Shown here: positions 1-9,954 of the stretch, piece after piece | Layout of the letters: each line of letters starts with the position of its first letter | Position numbering within the stretch: the first letter of the stretch is position 1 | The notes under the pieces: generated by a model | The model's database searches: none | What the model was told of the DNA's origin: nothing | What the model saw: the letters and a program-made list of their open reading frames with translations, nothing else | Translations under genes and position numbers: made by a program | Source of the DNA: CAWUKT01 sp964352215 | GTDB lineage: Bacteria; Bacteroidota; Bacteroidia; J057; JADKCL01 | Length of the DNA: 64,000 bases | Reading direction: 5' to 3' | Assembly (NCBI GenBank): GCA_964352215.1 | Contig: CAYGRE010000031.1 | Location: 1-64,000, forward strand

Positions 1-142
1 ACCCCCAAACCCAAACATTCCCAACTATTTTAACTATTTTGCAACCGCTAAGAGGACATGACAAGGCCAGCAGACAATCATTGCTTAACCATTGCCTGCT
101 GATAGTTCACCCAAAATATCCCGAGAAACCTACACCAAGAAT

Positions 143-1882
143 ATGAAGAGAAGTTTTACCCTGATCGTTGCGATACTGGCATTCGTATCGTTTTCCCATG
201 CCCAGGCCCTGGAAACAGAGTCTACCTATGAATTTCCGACTCTCAAGAAAGATACCTATCTGGGAGAAGTCACCTACAATCCGGTCGACCATTCCTTTTC
301 ACTCGTCTATGTCGAACGCGATGTCTTCATCACCCGCTTCATTACCTACAATTTTGACGCGGCCCTGAACTTCATTGGCGCCGAGCAGGATGAATATACC
401 TTAGGCGATGCCGGCCGCGAAATGATGGAGACCATTCGGGGAAAATACCGTTGGTTCAATTACCGGGGCGATTCCTATACCCTGGAGCGCGTCTACATCA
501 CCCCTTCATTTGGAGGCAAGATCATTGCCCGGAAGTACCAATATACCTATACCTACAACTGGACCTTCGGGGTCTATTTTGGCCGCGCTCAGAATATGGG
601 TACCGTCAAAATCAAAGGGGCAGAGGATCAGAAAATCTATTTGTACGACCGCTTTGACAACTCAGAATCCGGGGAAGTCTACCTGCTGGTGGGCGTAAAA
701 GGCGACAAATACCAACACGCCCGAAAATTCCAGATCGTCAGAATCACCCCGGAAATGGAGGCAGAATACCTCGAAGAGATCGATTTCGCCACCAACCAAT
801 GCATCAACTTCACCTCCGTGATCACCAATATAGAGCCGGACGAAGTGGAAGGCGTAGAATTGGCACCTGATCTGGCCACCGGGGATGCTGTCATCATATT
901 CTCACCGATCAAAGGATTATTGGCCAAGAAATTCCAGGACGACAACCCCGGCAAGCAGACCTTGGTGATGATCGGTTCCGATGGCGCCATCAAATCCAAG
1001 GTCGAATACCAGGCCGCGACCAGCGGCTGGGTGGTGGAAGGCTATGTCCAGTCCGTGGACATGAACGACATCTACTTTTACGGCCCCGCCAAAGACGACG
1101 CCTATATCAATAAGCTGATGCCCGTCAACTCCCCCCTCGCCGGCCAGGATGAGATCAAGGACATCAAATGGAAGAATTTCCAGATCATGAAGGTCAGCGG
1201 AGGCGAACTGAGCTGGATCGAATCAACCCCGCTGGAGGATTTCAAAGATAAATCTGTCAATCCCCCCTCACAGAAGAAGAGCCCTTACTACACAGGAAAG
1301 AAGTTTGCCAAATCGCTCGCTTATGTAACTCCGGGTGGGGAAATGATTATATGCGGTCAAAAATTTACCACCAAGCAGGTCCCCGATCCCAACGCCTCGA
1401 CTCCGGGAGCAACCCGGAAAGTAGTGGACAAGTACAAAGATCTGATCATGTTTCATTTTGACAACCATGGGAAACTCAAGGCACAATATGGGGTCAGACG
1501 GGATGAGAACAACAAATGGTCAAAATCAATGCTCACCCCACAGTACGTCTATGTGAGCCCCGACAACAAGTCCCTATACTGGATTTACGGTGAATTGGCG
1601 GGCTTCCGGCGTGGATTGGCGATTACCGGTGGTGTCCTTGAATTGGCTGGGGCTGGTAATATCCGCAAGGAAAAACTCCTCTTCTATCCGGCTTGTGCCA
1701 AGGTGGACCTTGCCAGCGGGGACATCAGCGACTTTGTCGCGTTCGGTGCTGATGAAGATGGCAAACAACGCTACTACACCAATCCCAACTTCCCCCAATT
1801 GGTCACCGATGACGGGCAGCTGGTATTTATTGGCGAAGACAAGAAAGGGAAGGTTGTTTGGTTGGGTAAGTTGAAAATGTAG
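143..1882 (+). CDS. Secreted protein of unknown function (579 aa)
   Basis: I do not recognise a family. The frame is open from position 92, but the ATG at 143 begins a clear signal peptide (MKRSFTL, a hydrophobic stretch, then SHAQA), so that start is preferred. The mature protein is rich in Tyr, Asp, Gly and beta-prone segments, with no transmembrane helix after the signal and no T9SS sorting domain at the C-terminus, which ends WLGKLKM. Export to the periplasm or cell surface is inferred from the signal peptide alone. It converges on the next gene, with stops 15 bp apart and no obvious terminator between them. Function unknown. Confidence 0.85.
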   Translation: MKRSFTLIVAILAFVSFSHAQALETESTYEFPTLKKDTYLGEVTYNPVDHSFSLVYVERDVFITRFITYNFDAALNFIGAEQDEYTLGDAGREMMETIRGKYRWFNYRGDSYTLERVYITPSFGGKIIARKYQYTYTYNWTFGVYFGRAQNMGTVKIKGAEDQKIYLYDRFDNSESGEVYLLVGVKGDKYQHARKFQIVRITPEMEAEYLEEIDFATNQCINFTSVITNIEPDEVEGVELAPDLATGDAVIIFSPIKGLLAKKFQDDNPGKQTLVMIGSDGAIKSKVEYQAATSGWVVEGYVQSVDMNDIYFYGPAKDDAYINKLMPVNSPLAGQDEIKDIKWKNFQIMKVSGGELSWIESTPLEDFKDKSVNPPSQKKSPYYTGKKFAKSLAYVTPGGEMIICGQKFTTKQVPDPNASTPGATRKVVDKYKDLIMFHFDNHGKLKAQYGVRRDENNKWSKSMLTPQYVYVSPDNKSLYWIYGELAGFRRGLAITGGVLELAGAGNIRKEKLLFYPACAKVDLASGDISDFVAFGADEDGKQRYYTNPNFPQLVTDDGQLVFIGEDKKGKVVWLGKLKM

Positions 1883-1897
1883 AACCTTGGGAGGGGG

Positions 1898-4255
1898 TCA
1901 ATGCTGGACCACGACCTTACGGGTGACCTTTCCTTCGGAAGTCATAACCCGCAGTAAATACAAACCGGCACCCAGATCCGAAGCTGGAATCTCAATCCAT
2001 TCTCCGGATTGAAAATTCCGCTCACCAGTCAGGACCACTTTCCCGACCTGGTCCAAGAGCGTGAAGCGAGTTCCTACCGTTTCGGCACCTTGTAACTGGC
2101 CCGCACCCTGCTGCTGACCCACGCTCAGCAACTGATCCACACCCTGCACCTGAAAGCGGATGACATCATCCGCAGGATTAGCGCCCAGCAACAGCTGCAC
2201 CCCATCTGCATCCAACAATACCTGCCGCACCTCAGAATAGGAAAAGTCCCCGTTGAAGTCCACTTGCTTCAGCCGGTAAAAATTCATGCCTCCTCCAGGA
2301 CTGGTATCAAGCATATCATACCTGCTACCCTGACCCAGATTGGCGGCATCCACCCGCCCAATCCGTGCAAATTCCAGGTTGTCCCGACTCCTTTCCACCT
2401 CAAAATGGCTGGCATTTGTTTCAGAAGCAGTTTCCCAATCCAGGCGCACCCTGTTTCCTCCCTCAGGAGAAGCGTCAAAATAGGCCCATTCTACCGGGAG
2501 GATAACCTGACAAGTCGCTTCCGAAGTATTGTTCACCAAGGTCGGCGGCAGGGAAGTGCGGATCGCGATCGCCACCAGGGTGGCCGATCCATTGAGCGGA
2601 CCGACATAAGACCAGGCTCCGGCGCCATTGGCAACTACCGAAGCGATGAAATCCTTCCCTTGGCAGGTTGCCGTACACACCGAGTCATAATACAATTCTA
2701 CAATGTCGTTGGGTTGGGCCGTGCCGGAAGCACCAGCGCCAGAAAATGAAGTGATTACCGGACTTGGGTGATTGTTATTTCCCACCGCATTCAACTCAAT
2801 TCCCTTGCCCGTATTGCAAAACATCTCGTTTCTACTGATCAGATTGCGGGAACAATCGGAGGAAAGCACACCCACACCATAACCAGTATTGTAGGCGATG
2901 ACATTTCCAGCTCCGGCAGCGGTCCCACCGACCGTATTGTCACTTGAATTGAACTGAATTCGAATCCCCCCGTCAAAATTGGGAATGGGCGCAGTCCCCG
3001 TGATATCCGTGCCGATCCGGTTGCCTTGCACAACCACATCCGAGGAACCAATCACGAAAATACCATATTCAGAAATGCTGCCAGACAGCAGATTACCCGT
3101 CCCGGCCGCAGTCCCCCCGATATTCACCGCAGAACTGTTGATGACAATCACACCCGAGTCGTCATTGCCAATCCCCACCGTACCCGCCGCATTCGTACCA
3201 ATCACATTGCCCTGGATATTCACATTGTTAGAACCGCCATTCAACACAATCCCATGGAAATTGTGGTCGGCAATAACATTTCCCTCCAGTGCACCAGCCC
3301 CACCAATAACCGAGTTGGGCGCATTGTTGAGCGAAATCCCATTTTCCGCATTGCCCATCGCCACATTTCCGGTAGCATCCACCCCGATATAATTGTTCTG
3401 AATGATGGAGCCCGAGCTGCCATCAATGGAGATCCCGTTGCTGGTCAACCCGGTGCCATTGTTGGCGATGATATTGCGTTCGTTCAGCGTATTTCCGCCC
3501 AGTACATTTGCATTGGACCCATTGATCATCAACACCCCGATCCCGGAATTTCCGACCGCAGCCGTCCCCGCAGGATTGACCCCGACCTGATTCCCCACGA
3601 TCGTATTTGAACTGGAGGAATTCAGCGAAAACCCGGCCCCACCATTTCCAGAGACCACATTTCCGTCACAAAGCCCGGGGCCACCCAGCACATTGAAATC
3701 AGAGTTGACCTCTAACTGAAAACCATTGAGTCCGTTGGGAGCAGGCGCATTTCCATTTTGGGTAGTACCGACATAGCAGGAGCGAATCGTATTGCCATCA
3801 CTGTTGATCAATTGGATACCGTTCAGGGCAAAGCTGCGGACATTCAGGGCCACAATCGTCGAGCCGGAAGCTCCGGAAAGCAATTGGATACCATTAGCTG
3901 TACCGGCGCCGGCACCATTGATACTGATTTGGGGGTTCCCGCAAGCGACATAACCGGGAGCAGATGCTCCATTGATGAATACCGGGTCGGTAATCGCCGG
4001 CAGCGGAGTAAGGGTTGAAATCGTTCCCGCCACAGAAAAGTTTACCGTATCCAGGCCGGGAGAGGAATTGGCCAGTGCGATACAGTTCCGGAAAGAGAAT
4101 GGGTTGCTATCGGTGGTATTGTTTACCGTGAAAACCGATGCAAACGAATGGGTAAACGGTAGGAAGGCGAGGAGGATGATAAGAAAGCTTTGCGAAGCGA
4201 CTACCGAAAGCAGGCTTCTGACTTTGCCGAGGGTGGAGGTTATTCGAGTGAGCAT
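1898..4255 (-). CDS. Parallel beta-helix repeat protein with T9SS type A sorting domain
   Basis: The N-terminus has a signal peptide (hydrophobic run ending near HSFASVF). Residues about 90-480 carry many Asn/Gly-rich repeats of the N-x-I-x-G-N-x-I-G type (for example NTIVGNQVGVNPAGTAAVGN), typical of right-handed parallel beta-helix (NosD/PbH1-like) proteins. After them come a fibronectin-like segment (LDWETASETNASHFEVERS) and a C-terminal domain ending GLYLLRVMTSEGKVTRKVVVQ, the hallmark of T9SS type A sorting. It is therefore predicted to be secreted by T9SS and held at the surface or released. A GTG at 4273 is an alternative start; the ATG at 4255 is preferred. Ligand or enzymatic activity cannot be inferred. 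Confidence 0.88.
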   Translation of the reverse strand: MLTRITSTLGKVRSLLSVVASQSFLIILLAFLPFTHSFASVFTVNNTTDSNPFSFRNCIALANSSPGLDTVNFSVAGTISTLTPLPAITDPVFINGASAPGYVACGNPQISINGAGAGTANGIQLLSGASGSTIVALNVRSFALNGIQLINSDGNTIRSCYVGTTQNGNAPAPNGLNGFQLEVNSDFNVLGGPGLCDGNVVSGNGGAGFSLNSSSSNTIVGNQVGVNPAGTAAVGNSGIGVLMINGSNANVLGGNTLNERNIIANNGTGLTSNGISIDGSSGSIIQNNYIGVDATGNVAMGNAENGISLNNAPNSVIGGAGALEGNVIADHNFHGIVLNGGSNNVNIQGNVIGTNAAGTVGIGNDDSGVIVINSSAVNIGGTAAGTGNLLSGSISEYGIFVIGSSDVVVQGNRIGTDITGTAPIPNFDGGIRIQFNSSDNTVGGTAAGAGNVIAYNTGYGVGVLSSDCSRNLISRNEMFCNTGKGIELNAVGNNNHPSPVITSFSGAGASGTAQPNDIVELYYDSVCTATCQGKDFIASVVANGAGAWSYVGPLNGSATLVAIAIRTSLPPTLVNNTSEATCQVILPVEWAYFDASPEGGNRVRLDWETASETNASHFEVERSRDNLEFARIGRVDAANLGQGSRYDMLDTSPGGGMNFYRLKQVDFNGDFSYSEVRQVLLDADGVQLLLGANPADDVIRFQVQGVDQLLSVGQQQGAGQLQGAETVGTRFTLLDQVGKVVLTGERNFQSGEWIEIPASDLGAGLYLLRVMTSEGKVTRKVVVQH

Positions 4256-4371
4256 GAGACTGATTTTAAACACTTACTGTGCAGGAGACAATAACAATAT
4301 AGCTATAACTAATTTATCCTCAAACAGTCCGGAGCAAGCCTTGGTTGTACCTCCCCTTTTTCCATAGTTAT

Positions 4372-4483
4372 CCTCACAGCTTCTGCATAGAGGGCTTTCA
4401 GGTTCTGCTAAGTAACCCTTTCAGGTTCTGCTAAGTAATCCTCTCAGGTTCTGCACAGGGGTTCTTTCAGGCTCTAATAGGTG
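4372..4483. repeat. Tandem 23-bp repeat array, about 4.8 copies
   Basis: Four head-to-tail 23-bp units start at 4396, 4419, 4442 and 4465 (the last incomplete), preceded by a diverged 24-bp unit at 4372-4395. The conserved core is TTTCAGGTTCTGC. The first two full units differ at one position; later ones diverge. The array fills much of the spacer between the divergent beta-helix gene and the secreted protein at 4558. There are no unique spacers, so it is not a CRISPR. It could be a variable-number repeat or a multi-site regulatory element. Confidence 0.85.
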
Positions 4484-4557
4484 TTTTTACGGAAATAATA
4501 TTATTTTAGAGACTTTATATTCTGAAGATAGCTCATATTATTTGGTACGTATTAAGG

Positions 4558-5310
4558 ATGAAGCTGCAAACTATCATCATTGCCTTATTGCTCCTGGGGA
4601 GCAGTAAACTCGTTGCTCAGGATTTAGAGCCCATTCCCTCCGGCATGATCTACAATCTGGAGGGTAGGATCAATGAAAAGGGGGAGCAAGGATTTGGAAT
4701 CCGAATCACCACCAGGGAACCTTATGATTCAGAAAACCCGGAGATCATTCACAAGACTTCGGTAAAAGGGAAAAAGATCAATATTCTGGTGCGGGGAGTT
4801 CAAACTTCCGGTGTATCCTCTGGGAAGATGAACACCGCATCTACCTACATAGATCTTAGCGACCTGGAAGCCGGAGAATACCAGGTCCGTCCTGTGGTAC
4901 ACAAGCACATCCTGAAAGCAGAATTGACCGTTGCTGATACCGGCTATTCATTCAAAACATCTGAGGACCCGGTCTTGGTTCTGATCCAGAACGGGGCTTT
5001 GAGGAGAATTCCCGAAGGGACCATTTGGGGAACCTGCAAGTTCGACAAGGTCAAAAGGAATACCGCAGGGAAACTGATGGAAGAACTGGAAAAGGCTGGA
5101 GCCGAACGGATCAACCTGCCCTTAGGAAACTATGGGGAGTTCAATGTCCACTCCCAAAGCCGGTTTTTCGAAATCACCGATGAGAAGCAAACGGAGACCT
5201 ATTTCCACTTTAAGTACAAGGGAGATTTCGGAATCCTGAGAGAGGTTACCAGCCAATACCGGGAAGACGTATACATTGAGATCAGGGACCTGAATGGAAA
5301 CCAGCTTTGA
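4558..5310 (+). CDS. Secreted protein of unknown function (250 aa)
   Basis: An N-terminal signal peptide is visible (MKLQTIIIALLLLGSSKLVAQ, cleavage probably after VAQ). The rest is a soluble mixed alpha/beta sequence with no Cys-rich or repeat pattern and no T9SS tail, so a periplasmic location is likely. I see no recognisable catalytic motif. It starts 75 bp after the 23-bp repeat array and converges on tpiA with stops 8 bp apart. No close family recognised. Confidence 0.8.
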   Translation: MKLQTIIIALLLLGSSKLVAQDLEPIPSGMIYNLEGRINEKGEQGFGIRITTREPYDSENPEIIHKTSVKGKKINILVRGVQTSGVSSGKMNTASTYIDLSDLEAGEYQVRPVVHKHILKAELTVADTGYSFKTSEDPVLVLIQNGALRRIPEGTIWGTCKFDKVKRNTAGKLMEELEKAGAERINLPLGNYGEFNVHSQSRFFEITDEKQTETYFHFKYKGDFGILREVTSQYREDVYIEIRDLNGNQL

Positions 5311-5318
5311 GCTGATCG

Positions 5319-6077
5319 CTATTCCAGAGCCTGGATAATGGCTGTAAAGTCAGCACTTTTCAAGCTGGCTCCACCCACAAGCCCTCCGTCGATATCAGCA
5401 CAAGCGAACAACTCCTCCGCATTGGAAGGTTTGACCGATCCACCATACAGGATACTGGTTCCCTCCGCAATCTCCGCCCCATACTTTCCCTCAATCAACC
5501 CTCTGAGATGGGCATGCACCTCCTGAGCCTGCTCAGGAGACGCAGTCTTACCCGTACCAATGGCCCAAACGGGTTCATAAGCAATGATCAGCTTGCTGAA
5601 ATCTTCAGCACTCAGACCAAAAGCTGCATTGGCCAACTGCGCACCGACTACCTCAAAAGTCTGGCCAGCTTCTCGCTCCGCCAATACCTCTCCAATACAA
5701 AATATTGGCGTCAGCCCGTGGTCCAGCGCGATGCGGAGTTTCAAGGCCAGCACTTCGTCATCTTCCCCGAAATACTGACGGCGCTCTGAATGACCCAGAA
5801 TGACATGGGTCACCCCGACCGAGGCGACCATTTCCGCAGAAATCTCGCCCGTATAGGCTCCATTTTCCGCCTGGTGAATATTTTGTGCGGCCACGTGAAC
5901 GTGGGCTCGACCGCCCGCCATCTCCTGAATAGTGGCCAGGAAAATCGAAGGTACCCCAAAGATGACCTCCACTGTACTATTTGAACTGTAGGAACTGATG
6001 ATCTCGTAAGCCAGGGTTTTGGCCTGTTTAGCATCGAGGTTCATTTTCCAATTTCCGGCTGCGATTTGCTTTCTCAT
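5319..6077 (-). CDS. tpiA: Triosephosphate isomerase
   Basis: Interconverts dihydroxyacetone phosphate and glyceraldehyde 3-phosphate in glycolysis, in the cytoplasm. The 252 residues are the full family length. All hallmarks are present: GNWKMN (Lys11), the electrophile His96 in LGHSERR, catalytic Glu168 in AYEPVWAIGTG, and the phosphate-binding YGGSV near the C-terminus. The ATG lies 4 bp after the stop of the GlmU-like gene on the same strand, so the two are probably co-transcribed. Confidence 0.98.
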   Translation of the reverse strand: MRKQIAAGNWKMNLDAKQAKTLAYEIISSYSSNSTVEVIFGVPSIFLATIQEMAGGRAHVHVAAQNIHQAENGAYTGEISAEMVASVGVTHVILGHSERRQYFGEDDEVLALKLRIALDHGLTPIFCIGEVLAEREAGQTFEVVGAQLANAAFGLSAEDFSKLIIAYEPVWAIGTGKTASPEQAQEVHAHLRGLIEGKYGAEIAEGTSILYGGSVKPSNAEELFACADIDGGLVGGASLKSADFTAIIQALE

Positions 6078-6081
6078 GTTC

Positions 6082-7317
6082 TTATTTCTGTTTTTCCCAG
6101 ACTCTATAGGACGCAGAGGCCTCGAATACGGCCTGCATAATTTCTTTTTCAGACGTGGTCAGCTCTATTTTCCGACGTTGCATCACCACTTCAGCGACTT
6201 CAAAGGCCTTCTTCAATTGAAAGGTACTGAACCCTGCTGCTCCTCCCCAACTGAAACCGGGGATAAATGTTCGGGGATACCCGCTACCGAAGATATTGGC
6301 CGATACGCCGACCACGGTCCCGGTATTGAACATCGTATTGATCCCGCATTTGCTGTGATCCCCCATAATAAGACCACAGAACATTTGCCCGGTCTTCTTG
6401 AACCTGCCCTCAGGATAGTTCCAGACCCGGACCTCAGAATAATTGTTTTTCAGGTTACTGGTATTCGTATCCGCCCCGAGGTTACACCAATAGCCCAGAA
6501 CCGAGTTCCCGAGGTAGCCCTCATGGCCCTTGTTCGAATATCCCTGGATGACCGAATTTCCGATTTCGCCCCCTACTTTTGACCAAGGCCCCACCGTCGA
6601 GTCCCCACGCATCTTGGCTCCCATATTCAGCACACTGTGTTCGCAGAAGGCATGGGTGCCATGCACCACCGCACCTTCCTGGATTTGGACTCCCTTTCCG
6701 ATGTAGATCGGCCCATCTTCAGCATTGAGAACCGCAGCCCGGATTTTTACCCCCTCTTCGACGAAGATATTGTCCCGACCGTAGACAATCGTATGGGGAT
6801 CACCCACCTGCTCAGAGGTTCTGCCAGCGATCACAAGAGGGAGATCGGCACGAATGGCATCGGCATTGTGGCGAAATATATCCCAGGGATACCGAATGGC
6901 ATCCGGGAGGTCGACATCGAAAGCCTGGACTTTGAAGCCTCCTGCCATCAGGGTTTCAGCAGTGACCAGTCCTTCAAAACCGGGACCGAAAGACGAAGGG
7001 ATTCCACGAAAAGCCACTACTTCACCGGAGGCATGCTGAAGAAACGAGTGTGGTGCCAGGCCATCCCGGATCAGGTCAACGAACTCCTGGTTGGGCAGGA
7101 ACTTTCCATTGAACCCCAAAGTTTCGACGGCAGGATCATATCGGTTGAACTGCTGACCAAGATAGCCGAATGCCAGGGTAGCAGGAGAATCGGCAAGGAA
7201 ATGCGCCCATTTGGAGGACAGCTTCAGAATTCCAACACGAAGGTCCCAAATCGGACGGGTGTAGGTAAGGGGGAGAAGATCATGGTGACTTGCATCTTCG
7301 AATAGCAGCTTTTGCAT
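6082..7317 (-). CDS. Alternative Bacteroidetes GlmU-like sugar nucleotidyltransferase/acyltransferase
   Basis: Resembles the Bacteroidetes-specific GlmU-like family (TIGR03991 type), thought to supply UDP-N-acetylglucosamine by combining a degenerate nucleotidyltransferase half with a left-handed beta-helix acyltransferase half. The N-terminus (LLFEDASHHDLLPLTYTRP) matches the family pattern. From about residue 190 there are hexapeptide-like repeats (IYIGKGVQIQEGAVVHG, then GNSVIQGYSNKGHEGYLGNS). The frame is open to 7383, but the ATG at 7317 (MQKLLF) fits the family N-terminus. First gene of a two-gene unit with tpiA. Confidence 0.85.
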   Translation of the reverse strand: MQKLLFEDASHHDLLPLTYTRPIWDLRVGILKLSSKWAHFLADSPATLAFGYLGQQFNRYDPAVETLGFNGKFLPNQEFVDLIRDGLAPHSFLQHASGEVVAFRGIPSSFGPGFEGLVTAETLMAGGFKVQAFDVDLPDAIRYPWDIFRHNADAIRADLPLVIAGRTSEQVGDPHTIVYGRDNIFVEEGVKIRAAVLNAEDGPIYIGKGVQIQEGAVVHGTHAFCEHSVLNMGAKMRGDSTVGPWSKVGGEIGNSVIQGYSNKGHEGYLGNSVLGYWCNLGADTNTSNLKNNYSEVRVWNYPEGRFKKTGQMFCGLIMGDHSKCGINTMFNTGTVVGVSANIFGSGYPRTFIPGFSWGGAAGFSTFQLKKAFEVAEVVMQRRKIELTTSEKEIMQAVFEASASYRVWEKQK

Positions 7318-7641
7318 GGTGGAAAAATGGGGGCTGGTCAGGAGAAATGCAAGAAAAAGAAAAATGCCACTCCCGGATATCACCCCCCTTTTTCGAAAGG
7401 AGTCCTCAATCTCTCCTAAATCACCGTTCTCTCAATCATATCTTGTTCAAAAAAATGGCAGCAGCTAAGTAGATCAACTGCCACCATGATAAATGTATAG
7501 TGATTTATTGTCTTGGATCTTTGCAAAAGAGAGGGTTTTGCGTGATTATTGTTAATGTATTCTCAAATATCATGACATATTTGTTCCATTCAAGCCTTGA
7601 TATAGCAAGGGATTATTGACCTGTTCTCAGTTAAAACGATC
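7318..7641. other. Intergenic spacer between divergent genes
   Basis: This 324-bp AT-rich spacer separates the minus-strand GlmU-like gene from the plus-strand helical protein. It must hold promoters for both, but I found no confident TTTG-N19-TAnnTTTG match and no open frame worth reporting. Confidence 0.5.
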
Positions 7642-9150
7642 ATGGCCAACGTCGGAAAATACGTGTTTCAACAGCTGGAATCCCTTTCCAAACGTGAAAG
7701 AGAGGAACTGTTAGAAAACATAAAATTGTTCACTACAAGCAAGACCTCCCTGCGCTTAACCGAATTGGTTTTTGGACAAGCTGTGAAGAAAAAGGACGAA
7801 TGGACGGGCCCCAAAGGGGAGGACCTTGAAAATTGGCTCTGGAAATCACTGGGAAAGTCAGGGAATTCCAATACCAACACCTTGTCCACTTATTTCAACC
7901 GGCTCAAAGATACCCTGGATCAATATTTCGCATTTCTCCACCTTCGCAATTCACCCTTGGAAGTAAAGCTTGCCTCCATCAAAGCGTACAGTATGAGAGG
8001 GGCTTCTGATCTGGTCACCGGGCAGATCAATTCCCTACGCAAGTCATTGGATGAAACCGATTTGGTGTCCTATCTGAGACTGATTGAATTGGCTTTATTA
8101 GAAGGTGAATTTCTGGTGGAGGGATTTAAGCGGAGAAGGAACAGAAAGTTTAAAGATCTGATCAATGTGCTTTCAGAAGCGCAGCGATTCCTCAATGAAG
8201 CAGGGGAGGTGGGGAGCACTATGCTGGAGACCATGCAGGTCCATGCCAGTTTTTTATTCAACGTGTCCGATTTGGAAAGGGATGAAAAAAGAGAACAACC
8301 TGGAGGTCCCGCCCCTGTATTGTACCGCAAGTTGACCCGAATCATTCAGGTGTGGAGATCCAATGGACGTATTCCAACCCTGGACACCCTGCCTGCCATG
8401 AGGGAAATCAGGATTTCTCTGATGGAGTTGGAATCAGAATTGTCCCAAAAGGATGCCTTCCAATTGAATACCATGCTGATCTCTTTGCTGGTACCTATGA
8501 TCAACTACGGGTTAGAAGGTGCCAGGAATGAATTTTTCGAATCCCTCCGGTATGCACACGGCAAGGGCTACTTGGTTGAAAATGGGAAAATGGATGCAAA
8601 GACATTTAAAAGCTTGGTCGAATTCTCCCTGGAAAACGGTGATCTCGAATTTGCACAAGAGGTAATCGATGAGTTTGGCAAGCCATCTTCTCTTCATCTC
8701 CGGGACGACCAGGGGAGAGAAGATAAAGTCTCCCTGGCTGCCTTGTTGAACTATATAGACGCAAAATTGGCCTTGACGACAGGGGATTACCAGAAGGCGC
8801 TAAAACTGGCCAATTTGGGAGGGCTTGAAGATTCTCTATTTGTCTTTGCACAAAGGTGGCTGGAAATAAAAGCTTGTTATTATTTGAAAGAGTATGACCG
8901 CTGCATCCAAAGAATAACTGCATTTGAAAAAGTGCTGCGTAACAATATCAGGGATCAGACCTATTACCACGCAGAGATTTACAAACTTGAAACGGCTCAT
9001 TTAAGGCGGTTGATCATGGCCCTGACAGAGACCCCGCAAAAGCGGGAGCGGAACCTTAAAAAATTAGAAGAGGATGTCTCGACTGGTATAGCTTACAGTC
9101 GAAGGGGCTGGATACTGGAAGAAGTTCGCAAAGCCCTTGCCCACAAATAA
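7642..9150 (+). CDS. ~500-aa helical protein, paralogue family member A
   Basis: A 502-residue, Leu/Lys/Glu-rich, almost wholly alpha-helical protein without signal peptide or membrane helix, so cytoplasmic. It shares length and layout with three other proteins in this window (10455-11993, 38025-39578, 55924-57387). All start with a short helix carrying an L-x-SLS-x-x-E-like motif (here QLESLSKREREELL), continue through a charged helical segment of about 100 residues, then show repeated helical hairpins resembling TPR-like solenoids. No catalytic motif is seen. Function unknown; a scaffold or regulatory role is only a guess. Confidence 0.85.
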   Translation: MANVGKYVFQQLESLSKREREELLENIKLFTTSKTSLRLTELVFGQAVKKKDEWTGPKGEDLENWLWKSLGKSGNSNTNTLSTYFNRLKDTLDQYFAFLHLRNSPLEVKLASIKAYSMRGASDLVTGQINSLRKSLDETDLVSYLRLIELALLEGEFLVEGFKRRRNRKFKDLINVLSEAQRFLNEAGEVGSTMLETMQVHASFLFNVSDLERDEKREQPGGPAPVLYRKLTRIIQVWRSNGRIPTLDTLPAMREIRISLMELESELSQKDAFQLNTMLISLLVPMINYGLEGARNEFFESLRYAHGKGYLVENGKMDAKTFKSLVEFSLENGDLEFAQEVIDEFGKPSSLHLRDDQGREDKVSLAALLNYIDAKLALTTGDYQKALKLANLGGLEDSLFVFAQRWLEIKACYYLKEYDRCIQRITAFEKVLRNNIRDQTYYHAEIYKLETAHLRRLIMALTETPQKRERNLKKLEEDVSTGIAYSRRGWILEEVRKALAHK

Positions 9151-9188
9151 AAAATCATAAGGGCATCACCTGCTTATTCAAAAAACAG

Positions 9189-9217
9189 ACGAGGCCGTCC
9201 GTAATGGACAGCCTCGT
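9189..9217 (-). terminator. Rho-independent terminator for the T9SS gene
   Basis: A 7-bp outer stem (ACGAGGC/GCCTCGT) continues through one mismatch into GTCC/GGAC. Read on the minus strand it is followed by a T-rich tract (CTGTTTTTT), which fits termination of the 9268-9954 gene. Confidence 0.7.
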
Positions 9218-9267
9218 GCATTCAGCGGGTCGCCAGGTGAGACAACCTTCCCAAATGGATTGCTTTT

Positions 9268-9954
9268 TTATTCCTTCACCAGGATTCGTTGCTGGTATGA
9301 CCGTCCCCGCCGGGTCGTCCGCAACAGATAGTAACCCGGTTGCAGGCCCTCCCGAAGCAGCAATGATAGATCATCCAGTCGACTGCTGATAAGTTTCCCT
9401 TCCAGTGTCCAAAGCTCAACCGATTCAGGTGGATTCGAAAAGTAAAGTTGGGGGCTTGCACTCTGGACATAAGGATTGGGGCCTGCGACAGGTTGAAGGT
9501 AGATTTCGTCGGGCTCCATCACCGGGGCTGGTCTTCTGACCATGACGTCATCCATGATGACCAATCCCCCGATTTCTGCCACTTTCCCAATTCCACTTGC
9601 AGATCCACTTGACCTCGTAAGGCGGAGATAGATTTCCTGTTTTGTAGTATCCCAGAGAAGGTCATAGCTATAGGATTCGGTGGGTGAAACGAACCAAGAA
9701 CCGTCAATACCCAAGGTGGGCTTCGATTCAGAATCTATGTCGTATCCTGAGAGGTCAATTGTGGCCTCCATTTGAGTCGCATTGTTCACCCAACCGGAAA
9801 CCTCGAAAGTGATCTTGAGCGTGTCGCCTCCGGATAGGGCATATACATGAGTGGGAAGAACAAATGTTACAGTCAATGCAAATGCCAGAATTTGAAGGTT
9901 TTTCAGGCAAACCTGACCCATACGCATAACTTGCGCGAAATAGTGATTTTCCAT
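9268..9954 (-). CDS. Secreted protein with T9SS type A sorting domain
   Basis: About 228 residues. The N-terminus has a signal-like hydrophobic run (LQILAFALTVTFVLPTHVYA). The body is beta-rich (DTLKITFEVSGWVNNATQ). The last ~80 residues form a T9SS C-terminal domain (YFSNPPESVELWTLEGKLIS ending QQRILVKE). Predicted to be exported and displayed or released through T9SS. The ATG at 9954 is chosen; an in-frame upstream start at 10017 would add 21 residues before the signal. Followed on its own strand by a terminator, so probably monocistronic. Binding or enzymatic role unknown. Confidence 0.85.
   Translation of the reverse strand: MENHYFAQVMRMGQVCLKNLQILAFALTVTFVLPTHVYALSGGDTLKITFEVSGWVNNATQMEATIDLSGYDIDSESKPTLGIDGSWFVSPTESYSYDLLWDTTKQEIYLRLTRSSGSASGIGKVAEIGGLVIMDDVMVRRPAPVMEPDEIYLQPVAGPNPYVQSASPQLYFSNPPESVELWTLEGKLISSRLDDLSLLLREGLQPGYYLLRTTRRGRSYQQRILVKE

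Noticed and set aside
4396..4483. Possible CRISPR array
   Set aside because: Units are directly adjacent with no unique spacers and no cas gene is present; it is a simple tandem repeat.
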